In this document: positions 11,044-21,504 of the stretch, piece after piece
Layout: each line of letters starts with the position of its first letter
Position numbering within the stretch: the stretch's first letter is position 1
Source of the DNA: Toxorhynchites rutilus septentrionalis
Taxonomy: Eukaryota; Arthropoda; Insecta; Diptera; Culicidae
Assembly: GCF_029784135.1 (NCBI RefSeq)
Contig: NC_073746.1
Location: 253,917,994-253,981,993, forward strand
Reading direction: 5' to 3'
DNA length: 64,000 bases
Made by a program: the position numbers and the translations under genes
Notes under the pieces: model-generated
Database searches by the model: none
What the model was told of the DNA's origin: nothing
What the model saw: only the letters and a program-made list of their open reading frames with translations

Positions 11044-12329
11044 TTAGGCTGTCAAAAAAGTCCTGCGGTATTTCCGCGAGGTGTCGTTGTAAGCGCGTAG
11101 TTCTAGTTGTATTCATTGTATCGAGTCATACTATAGCTTGTTGGAAAGGTATTTTTGCGCGCTATAATATAGTCCTTGACAGTGTTTTGTTTGGTTAAGT
11201 CGTTCGTGAGTTATAGTGTCGCAAATATGGAGCAAAATAAAGAGAAAATCCGACATATTCTACAGTACTACTATGACAAAGGCAAAAATGCATCTCAAGC
11301 TGCCAATAAAATTTGTGCAGTTTATGGACCCGATACAGTTTCCATTTCCACCGCACAACGATGGTTTCAACGTTTTCGTTTTGGTGTAGAGGTCGTCGAA
11401 GATGCGCCATGCTCCGGAAGGCCTGTCGTCGAAAATTGCGACAAAATCGCTGAATTAGCCGAGAAATACCGGCATAGTAGCAGCCGTAGCATCGGCCAAG
11501 AGCTGGGGATAAGTCATCAAACCATTATTAATCATTTGAAGAAGCCTGGATTCACAAAGAAGCTCGATGTATGGGTGCCACATACTTTGACGCAAAAAAA
11601 ACATCTTTGACCGTATCGACGCATGTGAATCGCTGCTGAATCGCAACAAAATCGACCCGTTTCTGAAGCGGATGGTGACTGGCGGTGAAAAGTGGGTCAC
11701 TTACGACAACGTGAAGCGCAAACGGTCGTGGTCGAAGCCCGCTGAAGCGGCTCAGACAGTGGCCAAGCCCTCATTAACGGCCAGGAAGGTTCTGCTGTGT
11801 GTTTGGTGGGATTGTCAAGGAATAATCTATTATGAGCTGCATCCCTATGGCCAAACGCTCAATTTAGACCTGTACTGCCAACAACTGGACCGCTTGAAGG
11901 TAGCACTCATGAAGAAGAGGCCATCTTTGATAAACAGAGGCCGCATTGTCTTCCATCAGGACAACGCCAGGCCAAACACTTCTTTGGTGACGCGCCAGAA
12001 GCTCCGGGAGCTCGGATGGGAGGTTCTTTTGCATCCGCCGTATAGTCCGGACCTTGCACCAAGTGACTACCACCTGTTTTTGTCCATGGCGAACGAGCTA
12101 GGTAGTCAGAAGTTAGCCACAAAAGAGGCCTGTGAAAATTGGCTATCCGAGTTTTTTTCCAATATGGAAGCGAGCTTCTATGACAGGGGTATTATGAAGT
12201 TGGCATCTCGTTGGGAACAAGTCATCGAACAAAACGGCGCATATTTGACTTAAAACAGATGATTGTAACTAATTTTATGAACAAATGAAAATTCAAAAGA
12301 AATACCGCAGGACTTTTTTGACAGCCTAA
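11044..12329 (+). mobile_element. Mariner (DD34D) copy 2, full length
   Basis: A 1286-bp mariner with ~31-bp terminal inverted repeats (TTAGGCTGTCAAAAAAGTCC at 11044 and its inverse ending at 12329) and TA duplications at 11042-11043 and 12330-12331. It is structurally complete and very similar to copies 1 and 3, so the family amplified relatively recently. It lies inside hAT-like element K and is therefore younger than it. Confidence 0.95.
11227..12253 (+). pseudogene. Mariner transposase, copy 2, frameshifted
   Basis: The start is at the ATG of MEQNKEKIRH (11227). The N-terminal paired helix-turn-helix (SISTAQRWFQRFRFG, then GQELGISHQTIINHLKK) is readable to 11610. There an A8 run (copy 1 has A7) shifts the frame. 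The catalytic half resumes at 11672: VTGGEKW, then HQDNARPN and SPDLAPSDYH with 34 residues between the second and third aspartates, ending NGAYLT at the TAA of 12251. Besides the frameshift, the first catalytic Asp is replaced by Gly (GAT to GGT). This copy is dead on two counts although nearly full length. Confidence 0.94.
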
Positions 12330-12570
12330 TACATATGTGGACCGAAGAGCTATAATGACAGTTCTCAGTTCCAACCAGGAAAACTTTGACAGGGATCCAA
12401 GTATATTTTTTCCAAGTAATTTTCATTTGGATTATATGAAACGTACAAAAATCAGGAAATATCATGATCATTTCTGAAAAATCAGACAAAACAGAGTGGT
12501 TGTCAGGATACCAGGGAACGTGCCAAAAAGTCTGGGGAATCTTAAGAAATCAGGAAGGTTGGCATTCCTG

Positions 12571-12830
12571 GGTACAACAGTCGAGAGGTGCTTCAGTGGT
12601 ACCGTGGCAATTACATTGAAAAAGTCCTCAATCCTTCCAATTGTCCCCAATTACGCCCAATCGAAAAGTATTGGATAATTATCAAGTGGAAATTGAAGCA
12701 GGGTGCCAAAGTGACTTGGAATGCCGAAGATATGGAGAGATCGTGGAATAAAATGGCCGTTGAGGTTAACCAACAGAGAGTTCAAACTTTGATGGATTAT
12801 CTGTACTTAGATATGAATTTTTTTTTCCAA
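12571..12830 (+). pseudogene. DD37E-type transposase fossil, 3' half
   Basis: Continues the fossil interrupted at 9243: CAGTCGAGAGGTGCTTCAGTGGTACC gives SREVLQWYR. A second frame gives NPSNCPQLRPIEKYWIIIKW, then VTWNAEDMERSWNKMAVEVN and QQRVQTLMDYL. The RPIEKYW block holds the third catalytic acid (Glu), as in DD37E enzymes. It is the same subfamily as 23030-23395, which shares LQWYRD and the QQRV end. Frameshifted. Confidence 0.75.
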
Positions 12831-13277
12831 CTTCGAGATACAACTGGTTTTGGCTTTGTGATTCCGGATATTCCGGATTCTAAATGATGCAAACTTCACA
12901 AAATAAGGTGTGTTCAGGTTTTTAAATGTACACACAAAATAAATAGGTCAAATTTAAGTCGATCAAATTTTGATCGTTCCACCTCTTATGTTGAAGATAA
13001 ATTCTAGATTGAATGGATTTTTTGATAGTTCAAGTTTTCATCATATCAAATATTTGTCAATCATCATATTTTCGAAGTTAAATACTTGGTTAAATGACAT
13101 GAGTACCTTTGATTGTGTGTTTGTTACTACTTATGCCTGTCGCACATAATCTACAGCTGTAATAACACAAGTTCGCATACGACCATAACACCGTTATCCC
13201 CACAAACCCTCAAATCATGCTCCACTCCCACCTCACATAGCCTAACGTTGATTCTACGATTGTAATTCGTCTTTTTC
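12831..13277. other. Intron B-C, distal part
   Basis: AT-rich to 13130, then more C-rich (CCCCACAAACCCTCAAATCATGCTCCACTCCC). A TAA at about 13262 closes the frame that opens at 13278. No element recognised. Confidence 0.4.
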
Positions 13278-13450
13278 ATGAACCGCAATAAAAATCGGAC
13301 GCTACTTATCGAAAACAAGGGCAGCGAAAAGCAACAGCCGCCGCCCAGCAGTCCTCGTCTGACCGCAAGGAAGTTTTCCGCTCCAAAAACGCCCGACCGT
13401 CAGCGAAAGAGCATCTTCGGAACGCCACAACGCGAACGGGACAAATCGAG
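13278..13450 (+). CDS. Exon C, basic Ser/Thr-Pro-rich host protein
   Basis: The donor AATCGAG|GTAGGT at 13450/13451 is strong. Two starts are possible. One is an initiator ATG at 13278, giving MNRNKNRTLLIENKGSEKQQ as an alternative first exon. The other is an acceptor AACAAG at 13318-13319, giving a phase-0 exon starting GSEKQQPPPSSP that would join exon B (phase 0). The acceptor has a poor pyrimidine tract. The shared part continues through SPRLTARKFSAPKTPDRQRK to QRERDKS and ends in phase 2. The minus strand is open too but lacks splice support. The Ser/Thr-Pro and Arg/Lys pattern suits a phosphorylated disordered segment. Confidence 0.6.
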
Positions 13451-14175
13451 GTAGGTTCCCGCTGAGTCGACAGTTCTCTGGCATCCCCATCAAGGATGGC
13501 CAGTTGTGATTTACGTTCGATGATGGTATGTGAATGTGTGTGATTCATGCGAACGGAATGATCGTAAATATGAGTGAATGGCGAACATAGCCCAGCCTTT
13601 ATGCAAAGCTATGTTTTTCGTCGTATTAGGGTGAGGATGTTTGGAATTGTTTCCAGGTCATTAGTATCTTTTAGGTGTGCCTGCACTAGACGAGGCGTAC
13701 CGTAAAATGAGGGATTTGTGTGGAACGAGATAGCTGTCGCTTGGGTCATAAAATTATTGTTTAAACCAATAAATCAAACACATCTTCTCGTTCTGCTGCC
13801 TTCGTTCTACGCACTTTTGCTCAATGATGACGGAGGTTTGGTTTCTGGGCTTGTCATTGCTGGTTACGGGCAGAATGGCAATGGTTGTTTGGAACGTGAT
13901 TTATGGATGTAAAACGTTCTCTTCCCACCAATGGTTCTTATTGATTTTCTTCGGTAGTTAAGTTAACACTGGTATTACCCAGACCTTCCTCACGGTGGAA
14001 AACTTTGAGGGATTTATATAAACGTTTGATTTTCGTTTGACTCACGACGTTAGAAGTTGTAAGCTTAATGACGTTAAGCATAATTGTAAATGGCATGGAA
14101 TTGATGATGAATGCGATATTTCTTATAACTAAATTATTGACTATCTAATTATTTCATGCTAAATTATACCACTAG
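13451..14175 (+). other. Intron C-D (725 nt)
   Basis: Bounded by GTAGGT and CCACTAG. No repeat recognised. The open frame at 13718-13912 shows no family features. Confidence 0.5.
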
Positions 14176-14361
14176 CACGCGTCGTTTTTCCGAAAGCGAC
14201 GACGACATGACCAACTCAATCTTCACGACGCCTCGTGGCTCGCTGGGTGGCGTCTCGATCAGCACCCTCTCATCCCGGGCGTCCATGCAGCACGACCACA
14301 TACCGCACTGTTCCAGCAAGGTGGGAGTCGTAATCACCTCCTATCGACAATCAAAGCGCAG
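14176..14361 (+). CDS. Exon D, Ser/Thr-rich host protein
   Basis: Acceptor CACTAG (14170-14175) and donor GCGCAG|GTAATG (14361/14362). The first base completes the AG left by exon C (AGC, Ser), giving DKS-S-TRRFSESDDDMTNS, then IFTTPRGSLGGVSISTLSSR and ITSYRQSKR. The acidic SESDDD next to basic residues and many Ser/Thr suggest regulated phosphorylation. It ends in phase 2. A second possible donor, AGCAAG|GTGGGA at about 14320, would give a shorter form. The phase fit with exon C makes this one of the better-supported exons. Gene not recognised. Confidence 0.72.
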
Positions 14362-17014
14362 GTAATGTACTGTGTCCTCTTCTGGATCCGGTCCAAGATC
14401 CAACGAATTTCCCTATTCGTTTTTTTTTATTCATTCTTTCACTCACTGTTGATAGTTTTATTTCTGGCAATCTTGCTCACACCCTCATTTTAAATTATTT
14501 CAATGCAAAAGCTTCTTCTCGCTCGGACCGTTGATGTTTTTAAAGTGTTTCTGTTCTTGCTGGTTTGTTTTCCATCCAAAGTTTTTCAACTTATTATTAC
14601 TATGTTAAGCTGCGAGCCTGGTGCATTTTTCGCATTTTGGTTTTCCAGCTCTCCAATACATTGCGCTGTTCTTTTCCTGAGCAAAGAAATTTGTTTCCAA
14701 AGTCTTTTTTTTTCGTTATTGTTTTTACTCGGCCAAACTACCGCCAGATACTGTTTGTTTCTATACTTTGTTTGCTGAGATTGTTTGCTTGGTATGATGA
14801 CTTGTGAGTTTCAGTTTCTGACACATCTTTTTGATTCCATTCCGTAATTGAATTCTCAGTGCGATGGAATACCTCAAATGAGAAAAATCTTAAATTAGAG
14901 ATTGAGATTGAATGCAAGATTGGTCGTAATGTTGGTGTGCGTTTCTGTGATTGGTATCAATTGTTCGAACTTTAGTTTGACTATCAATGACTAATATCTC
15001 TTCAGTTTCTGTTGATGAAAATGATAGCCATTAATGGCTTCGGCTGGATAGTTGGCTATCAATATATTCAAGAAGAACCGGGAATATACTTTCCAACATT
15101 TTTTAATGTATTTCCTAGGTTTCCTCTGTGTGCTATTTTTTAGTCGAATAAAATATTAATCGAATAGAAGTTGTACCAATGAACGAATATGTAACAAATA
15201 AATCCAACCAATTTGTAAGTCAAGTTCTCCGCCTTCTGAATCATAAACCACTAAGTAAACTACGTCAAGTTGGTAGTTCCACCTAACGAGGTTGAAAAGT
15301 CTAGAAAATTAGGATTTTATATTCCGCAGGACACACAAAAAAAATAGAAATTTACGCTCGAAAGTCCTCCGAGTAAAAATCAAGATCACACGCCCACTCC
15401 TGGAGGGGTTACATATAGCCGGTTTGGATTCATGCCACCAGTTTAACCCGGCTCAAGTGTCCCGTTTTCCGGGCGGAGAGACTATTCCCTCGGTTAACAT
15501 CTGGATTGTGGACCGAAAGAATGTTCGTACATCACCCCCGGCGATACATTAGCTCTAAATCTTCATCAATTTAATTCTTCGACTCTTGCTCGGATACGGT
15601 ATTTTTGACCAATCCGTCCTTCTGGGGGTCACTGTTGCGAAGATTGTGTTGTGTATTTCCTCCGTTTTCGTTCGCAACCAGTTGAAACGAGATTTATGTT
15701 GCGAAGCTCGTTCTCATCGTTTCGCCAGCAATATATCTTGTTGCGAACAAGACAGTTCGTAAACGGATGGGTGTAAGGGAAGAAGGTTACATCAGCGTTC
15801 CGAGGGGATGGACAGGAAAAAGAAAGCCTCCCTCATTCGTACCACTCACTGTTCCCCCTACCGGAAACCGTTCATCTGCTGGCAGCGGTCCGAGGCGCTT
15901 GGAGTGAAGTGCATCTGTTGCTGCTTCGTTTGGAAATGCTTTTAATGTAAGAACGGCGTCGAGAAGAACCTAGAAATATGATTAATGATCAGCGGCAATA
16001 AACTTAAATCACCACAAGACCTAATTAGTCTCTTTAATTGAGCAATCACCTAATTAATGAGTGCAAATTCTTTGGATCAAATCATCGTTTCGACTGTGAT
16101 TTTTCTCGAAATTCAATTGAGCCCAAAACTGACTTTTTATAATTGAATAATCTTGGTAATAATCAATAACAACCCTTCTCTTTCCGTTTTTTTCTGCTCT
16201 ATAATCACATCAGGACACAAGCAGAGGCGAAAGTTGCGTTCTTAGCGTATTTTTTCCTCTCTGAAACAGGCATCATTTTCATCAGCCCAAAATGAAATGC
16301 TACACAAGCATTATTTCTCCTCTGGAACTGAAAGTTGAACAGCGAGTGTCTCAAAATGCCTAGCATTGACGCTTGTTAGGCGCAGACCGGAAAAGTTTTT
16401 AATTGCTTGCCGATCCCCTGAAGCCCCCGTTTCGCGGCAGTTTGCGTAATTGGGTCATACCCTTAGCCAAAATAATCACTGGAATAGATAAAAAATTTTG
16501 AAAGTATTGACCGGCTTAGAAAGTAACCCGGATACAATGCTTTTACTATCTCGTGCTCATGAGTGAAGTTGATATAACAGATAGATGTTTATTTTTGCAC
16601 AGAGGGTATGTATTGTTCTAAACAGGTGCCAAATCATGCTTTACAAATGCAGGGGAAGTGAAAAAAAATATTATTAATTGTTACTAGATAGAGGTGCGCA
16701 TTGAGCTTCAAGTAACCAACTCCGACAGTGTCTTAATTTAATCTCTGATATGGCTCACTTCTTCACCATATTCTCTTATCGAAGCTCTGATGCATCATAG
16801 AAGTCTTTCAATATAAATCTGGCTCCATTCGTACTGTCAACTTGTATATGCCCGATGCCAACAAGTTTTGAAAATTCGAGTTTTCTCAAAACATTGCTTT
16901 TCAAAATCTACATTCCTATAAGTAAATCTGCTTTCTTACCCAGGTTTCTAACGTGGTTTTTTACGAGATGTTCTTATGCGGATTTTGTAATCAACGCAGT
17001 ACTCACGTAAAAAA
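14362..17014. other. Large intron start, nothing recognised
   Basis: Unique-looking, moderately AT-rich DNA. The frames at 14503-14807 read as Phe/Leu/Cys-rich because of T-rich sequence and are not supported. A pyrimidine tract plus AG near 16190-16215 (TTTTTCTGCTC..CACATCAG) could be a cryptic acceptor, but the frame after it closes quickly. The 15360-15900 segment is GC-richer without recognised content. Confidence 0.35.
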
Positions 17015-17770
17015 AAAAATCGAGGGGTTGTGTCCGAGACACGACCGCTTAAGATGTAGGACTACGTAATATATTTTTTTTAAATTTGTTGGTTTATCAT
17101 TTCGGATATTATTCGCGAGTACGTCGAAATTTCATAAATAACTCTTTAGTAAAAAGTTTCGGGGAGCCTGAAAAGATTTAATGGATTTAACGAGAGACAT
17201 CTTCCGTGCATCGCCATTCAACACGTATAATTGCAATGCCAGATGCACTTTAAGTGAAATATTCGCTAGCGTTCACAGCTCGAGGGGAAACATAAATATA
17301 AGCGACCTTTGTTGTTTCGGGCACAGAAAGATTTTGAGAATTTTCCATAAAAACATGCAATACTTATACGCTAGCGACAGCTCACTTACTATGCATGGGT
17401 GGATTTTACTTCGCAAGTATTCTCTTTTCGCTATCCCCCTTCGTTGTCTCTATTCTGCGGCTGCATAAGTTGCTCGTCATTGACAGATCTGTTCGGGAAA
17501 GCACACAAATGAACAGAACAAAAGTATAGGGAAATGGGAACGGCCTTCCAATTTTCATCAATTTAAACCATATAGAGACTATGTAATTGTAATGTATAGC
17601 ATATCAAACAAATTTTAGAAAATTTCCGATTCGATTGGTATGCAAATCGTTAAAATCTGTTCGCAGCAAAAATAGTTATCAACCTTAACTTTATTTCATA
17701 AAAAATGACCTGTTTTCTGGTTTGGCACCCTTAATGTAAGACGTAGTCCTACGTCAAAACTTGAGCAATA
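17015..17770 (+). repeat. Repeat family B, copy 1
   Basis: Starts GAGGGGTTGTGTCCGAGACA with CGACCGCTTAAGATGTAGGACTACG and ends near GTAAGACGTAGTCCTACGTC. It matches 51838-52680 through TTTCATAAATAACTCTTTAG, CATCTTCCGTGCATCGCCAT, AGCGTTCACAGCTCGAGGGG and TTCATCAATTTAAACCATAT. The 95-codon frame at 17181-17468 is not conserved as a frame in the other copy. Element class unknown. Confidence 0.75.
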
Positions 17771-19500
17771 TGACATCTCTCCCTCAGCTCACATTTCTCG
17801 CTCATGCTTCCTCAGAGCATATGACAGCTTGTGACGGAACTTAGTGCCTACGACGGAAATTCGTACTGCACCCTATCGCGATTCTTACGTGGATTTTAGG
17901 TGACCTGTTTCTACTCGGATTTTTTCGCGGATTTTTCAACTATCGCGGTTTTTTCACAAGGTACGTCTGTCCCACTTAAAAAAACTTTGATGTACAATAA
18001 TATTTATCAGAAGGTTAACCAAGAACCAAAATTATATCACCAAAAGTAATGTGTACACAGTGGCGTAGTGTTCGGGGGCTATCCGCCCCGGGAGTTATTT
18101 GAGGGGTGACACCCACGACGATAAGTTTTTCGCACAAAAAAATACAAATTCAAATTTCAAATTTTTGAATGAATGTCAAGCATCAGTGATTGATGATACT
18201 ATTCAGTAAAAAAATATAAGGATCAGTGTCCAAGGGTACAAACATAAGCTTAACGTAGGACTGTAATTGTTCTGAAAATGTTTTTGTATTCAGTTCTTTT
18301 AATATATTGTAACGAGAGCCAGTCGTGACCGGGGCTTTGTGAGTAGGTGGTCGGTTTATGCGCCACTCCCATAGAGGAGACCAACCACCGCGGTTAAATT
18401 TTGCCCAGCTACTGAGACCCCACCTTAGGGCGGGTTTATCTTTTTTGCCAAAATCCCGGCTCGAGAAACGACTGTGCCCAAGAACCTGGAAAGCAATCAG
18501 TCAACAACAGAGAAGAAACCTTCCACAATCACCCGATCACGGGCTTCATAAAAACTTCAGCGAAACTCCAGAACAGCGTGATGCTGTAGGTATCATCACT
18601 GGATTCAACAATTGTTTCTCCACTTCCCAATCGCTTCGGAGGCGAAAGTGGGGGCTGAAAAAAAGGAGTCAATCAATCCGACTCGTGACCAAAAACAAAA
18701 AAAAAAAGAATTCCAGCGATTACACCTTAATTGCGCCAGCTTCCGCGAATTGTTGCTTTCGGGAACGTTTTAAAACTACATAAATCTTCTACACAAAATT
18801 TTATGCTCAAATGTAGTTACGATCATCAAAAACATATTAATCTGATCGTTTTTTATTGATAACGGAAAGCCTTCATTCTCACTCAGATATCTCAATTCAT
18901 TATTCTACATATATTCCTTCTGTGCTTCATACTTCAAACTTCAAATTGATGCGCTGCGATGGCTAAGCAAATGGATTTGTGCCACACTTCCCGGGATGAA
19001 GCGCTCTGATTCGATGAAAGATGCGTATCGTATATCGGCGTTGTTGCTCTAGCCGATTGTATATTGGCCAACTTCAAGCTCGAAGCATGGGGCCAGAAGC
19101 AGTGACTTCCATTTGAATTAAATGCCCATTGTTAGGAAAAAAGACCACATACCACAAAATCGCAAATTTACCTCCAGTCAGCCTGACTCACACTCGGGAG
19201 GGGATCTAGGGGATTTCAACTATCTTACTGTATTTTTCGCTACACGGGGATATAAAATAGTTCAAATTTCGCTCAAACTTTAGCAAATAAAATGTATCAC
19301 CTTTTTAAATAAATTTCCGAAATATAAAAACCAATTCACTGCTCTTGCCTCTTCCACGACTTTGGCTGAAGTGATTTTAAACAAGCTTCAAATTCTCAGA
19401 TCAGCGGGCTATTCTTTTTTTGTCTCAGAATCTTTTTAAAAAAGCCGTACCGAAATAATTATTCCCCCGCTTTCGGAATTGTTTCCCGAATCCCCTATGG
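17771..19500. other. Intronic, with possible TE fragments
   Basis: Near 18059, GTGGCGTAGTGTTCGGGGG with GCCCCGGGAGTTATTTGAGG recalls the terminus of a common insect DNA-transposon class (CAGTGGCGTAG), but no matching end was found. A 141-codon frame at 18358-18783 is Arg/Ser/Gln-rich with no domain. Its bases are unusually GC-rich for this region, so it may be an old retroelement piece. Function cannot be stated. Confidence 0.3.
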
Positions 19501-19807
19501 CAGGGATTTTCAGATTTTTTTTATGGCAGAGCACTTTTTATAGCAAAAACATTTGACGGAGCACCTGAATTTTTATTCAATAAAACAAATATTATTTGCG
19601 TTGTTATTACCCAACTGGGAACAACTCTATTTCGGTTGCGCGTCCCACTTACACTACATTTGATCCGGAGTAAACAAGATAGATCTCTATATGCCCAGTG
19701 AAATGAAATAAAAGAATGTTTTTCTCGAGGTAGGTTTTCAAGTGGGAGCATTTTTAATAAATTCACGGAGCACAAATTTCCCGCGGAGCACCATTTGAAA
19801 ACCCCTG
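19501..19807. mobile_element. hAT-type MITE (307 bp)
   Basis: Left end CAGGGATTTTCAGATT (19501), right end AATGGTGCTCCGCG inverted as CATTTGAAAACCCCTG (to 19807). Inverted repeats CAGGGNTTTTCANAT are followed by GGAGCAC/GAGCAC motifs. A perfect 8-bp target duplication, CCCTATGG, lies at 19493-19500 and 19808-19815. Both TIR start and duplication length fit the hAT superfamily. No transposase, so non-autonomous. Confidence 0.88.
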
Positions 19808-21504
19808 CCCTATGGCATCAACCTATCGCCCTCCGAGTCCCGGTTAACCCGAATCTTGCGCCGGATTTCCAAGTAAAAGAAAACTCTCAAGATTGCTTCT
19901 CAGTCGCTGGGAGGAAATTTCGTCAGCAGAAAGTCCAATCTTGAGAATTTTGCAGTAGCCGTCCGCTAGCACCAGCTATCGGAGCCCGCGGCACTCAGTT
20001 GAATTTGAAAAATGAAAAAAGGGGAAACCGGCACTCGCTATGCCGGGCATCTCATACACCATCAAAGAGGAGTGAAAAGCTCTGAGCTTATAAAGAAATT
20101 AATTGTACGAGGGGCTCACAAATGAAATATGTGGTACACGATACAAGGTCATTAACCTTCCTGAAGATGATCAGATGGAATATATTCCAATGTTGTCTGG
20201 AATAACCGAACCAACACGTTATGATCGTGATTTTGTTTTTCTATTGTTCTGATGTTTCATAACACGGCACTCTATTAATTATTCGCCGAAAATGAATAGA
20301 AAATATCCTTGAAGTTAGCCTACGGTTTTAGTAGCAGTGCAATATGGTGAGCTAGTCTCAGGATAAGAAAACTTTTTAAAATAAAGCTTAATTTTTTTTT
20401 AATGAATCAGTAATAAAACAAAACGTCAAAATTTTTTTCCATTACTCATTTGAGTTGTATGAGTATTCCCCCCCCACAAACTGTGGATAGTCTATCTGCA
20501 TACAAATTATGTAGAGTTCCACAATCCTAAAATTTTATAAGTAAATATTTACGTGCTTACACAAAAAACACACGGTGACATATTTGCGCTAATTTATGTT
20601 TTTGATTATTTCAAAGTAATTAAGGTCTTTTCTAGCCACCAGTTTACTCGGGCCCGAAAAGAGTGTTCTGTATCTGGGCTGGCGGAAAAAAAATATCCCG
20701 CAAGACCACGTGTTCGATGTCGTTATAGCCTTGGCCAATAACGCATTTATATTTACTCATAAAATGAGTGATTTGAGGGGGATTATTGTTTGTAGTCTTT
20801 TGTAGATGAATTTAAACACCATCTGAGAAATCCTCTATGGAACATTAAACATTATTGTCGTCCAATCTGCTGTAGCGCATTTTTTTACTTCACACAGTTT
20901 CATCGAAGTAAACGCGCTCGGAGAGGAAAATTGAGCGCCCGGACGAGAGAGCGAGAATCGTAAAGCGTACACCATAGAGATACTCATTCCCATGGAGTAA
21001 ATTCGTGTTACGAGTTGTAAACAGAACTTGGAAGAAGAGTAACTCAATTATTCGAACTAGTTTCAGTCCAGCAATGCTTTGGTAAACTCAGAGTTACCAA
21101 GAGAAAAACAATTGGTTATGATGGGAGAGGATTAATTGTTAGTCGCAGTTTGTACATATCGCGATCTGTGCAGTTTGCGATTAATCGTAAATCGCATCAT
21201 GATCCCTTGTTTTCCATCCATGCTTCTGATCAACAGTCACACGTTCTTCGGACTGTTTTATGATACCAGCCACCATGGAATTCGCGATTCCCAACTTTTT
21301 TTTCCGATGGTGTCCTTATTCTCAAAGTTTTTGCGCGAGACCTTTTCGCGTACGCACTGTTTTATCGTCGCCATTTTGAAAACGAAAACGTTGAAATCTA
21401 CTCACAGTGTGAAAACAATACACATCAAACTATGTCCACGAAAATTTCAATTAATTTTCCCAACGGGTCAAAAGTTAGAGCAATTTGAGTGTGCGCGGAT
21501 TTTA
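19808..21504. other. Intronic, nothing recognised
   Basis: Unique-looking sequence with a C8 run at about 20469 and no supported exon. The 219-codon frame at 21136-21795 runs into the mariner below and is not a gene. Confidence 0.35.

Larger units (their letters stand above)
9244..12570. mobile_element. hAT-like element K carrying nested elements
   Basis: The left end CAGGGCTGCCAACTG (9244) and right end TTGGCATTCCTG (to 12570) are inverted (CAGGNNTGCCAAC). Sub-terminal ATCAGGAA motifs occur at both ends. Flanks GACACTAT and GGTACAAC both align with the same eight bases (GCTACAG-like) of the interrupted DD37E gene, consistent with a decayed 8-bp hAT target duplication. Removing the foldback (9764-10727) and mariner copy 2 (11044-12329) leaves about 1.08 kb of its own sequence with no transposase, so it is probably non-autonomous. 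Confidence 0.55.

Noticed and set aside
14503..14807. Hydrophobic open frames resembling membrane segments
   Set aside because: Phe/Leu/Cys content follows from T-rich intron sequence. Two overlapping frames look equally hydrophobic.
16196..16330. Exon after a strong pyrimidine tract (acceptor CACATCAG)
   Set aside because: Phase fits exon D, but the frame is short, AT-rich and lacks a good donor before its stop.
18358..18783. 141-codon Arg/Ser-rich open frame
   Set aside because: No domain, no convincing start or splice context. May be an old retroelement piece.
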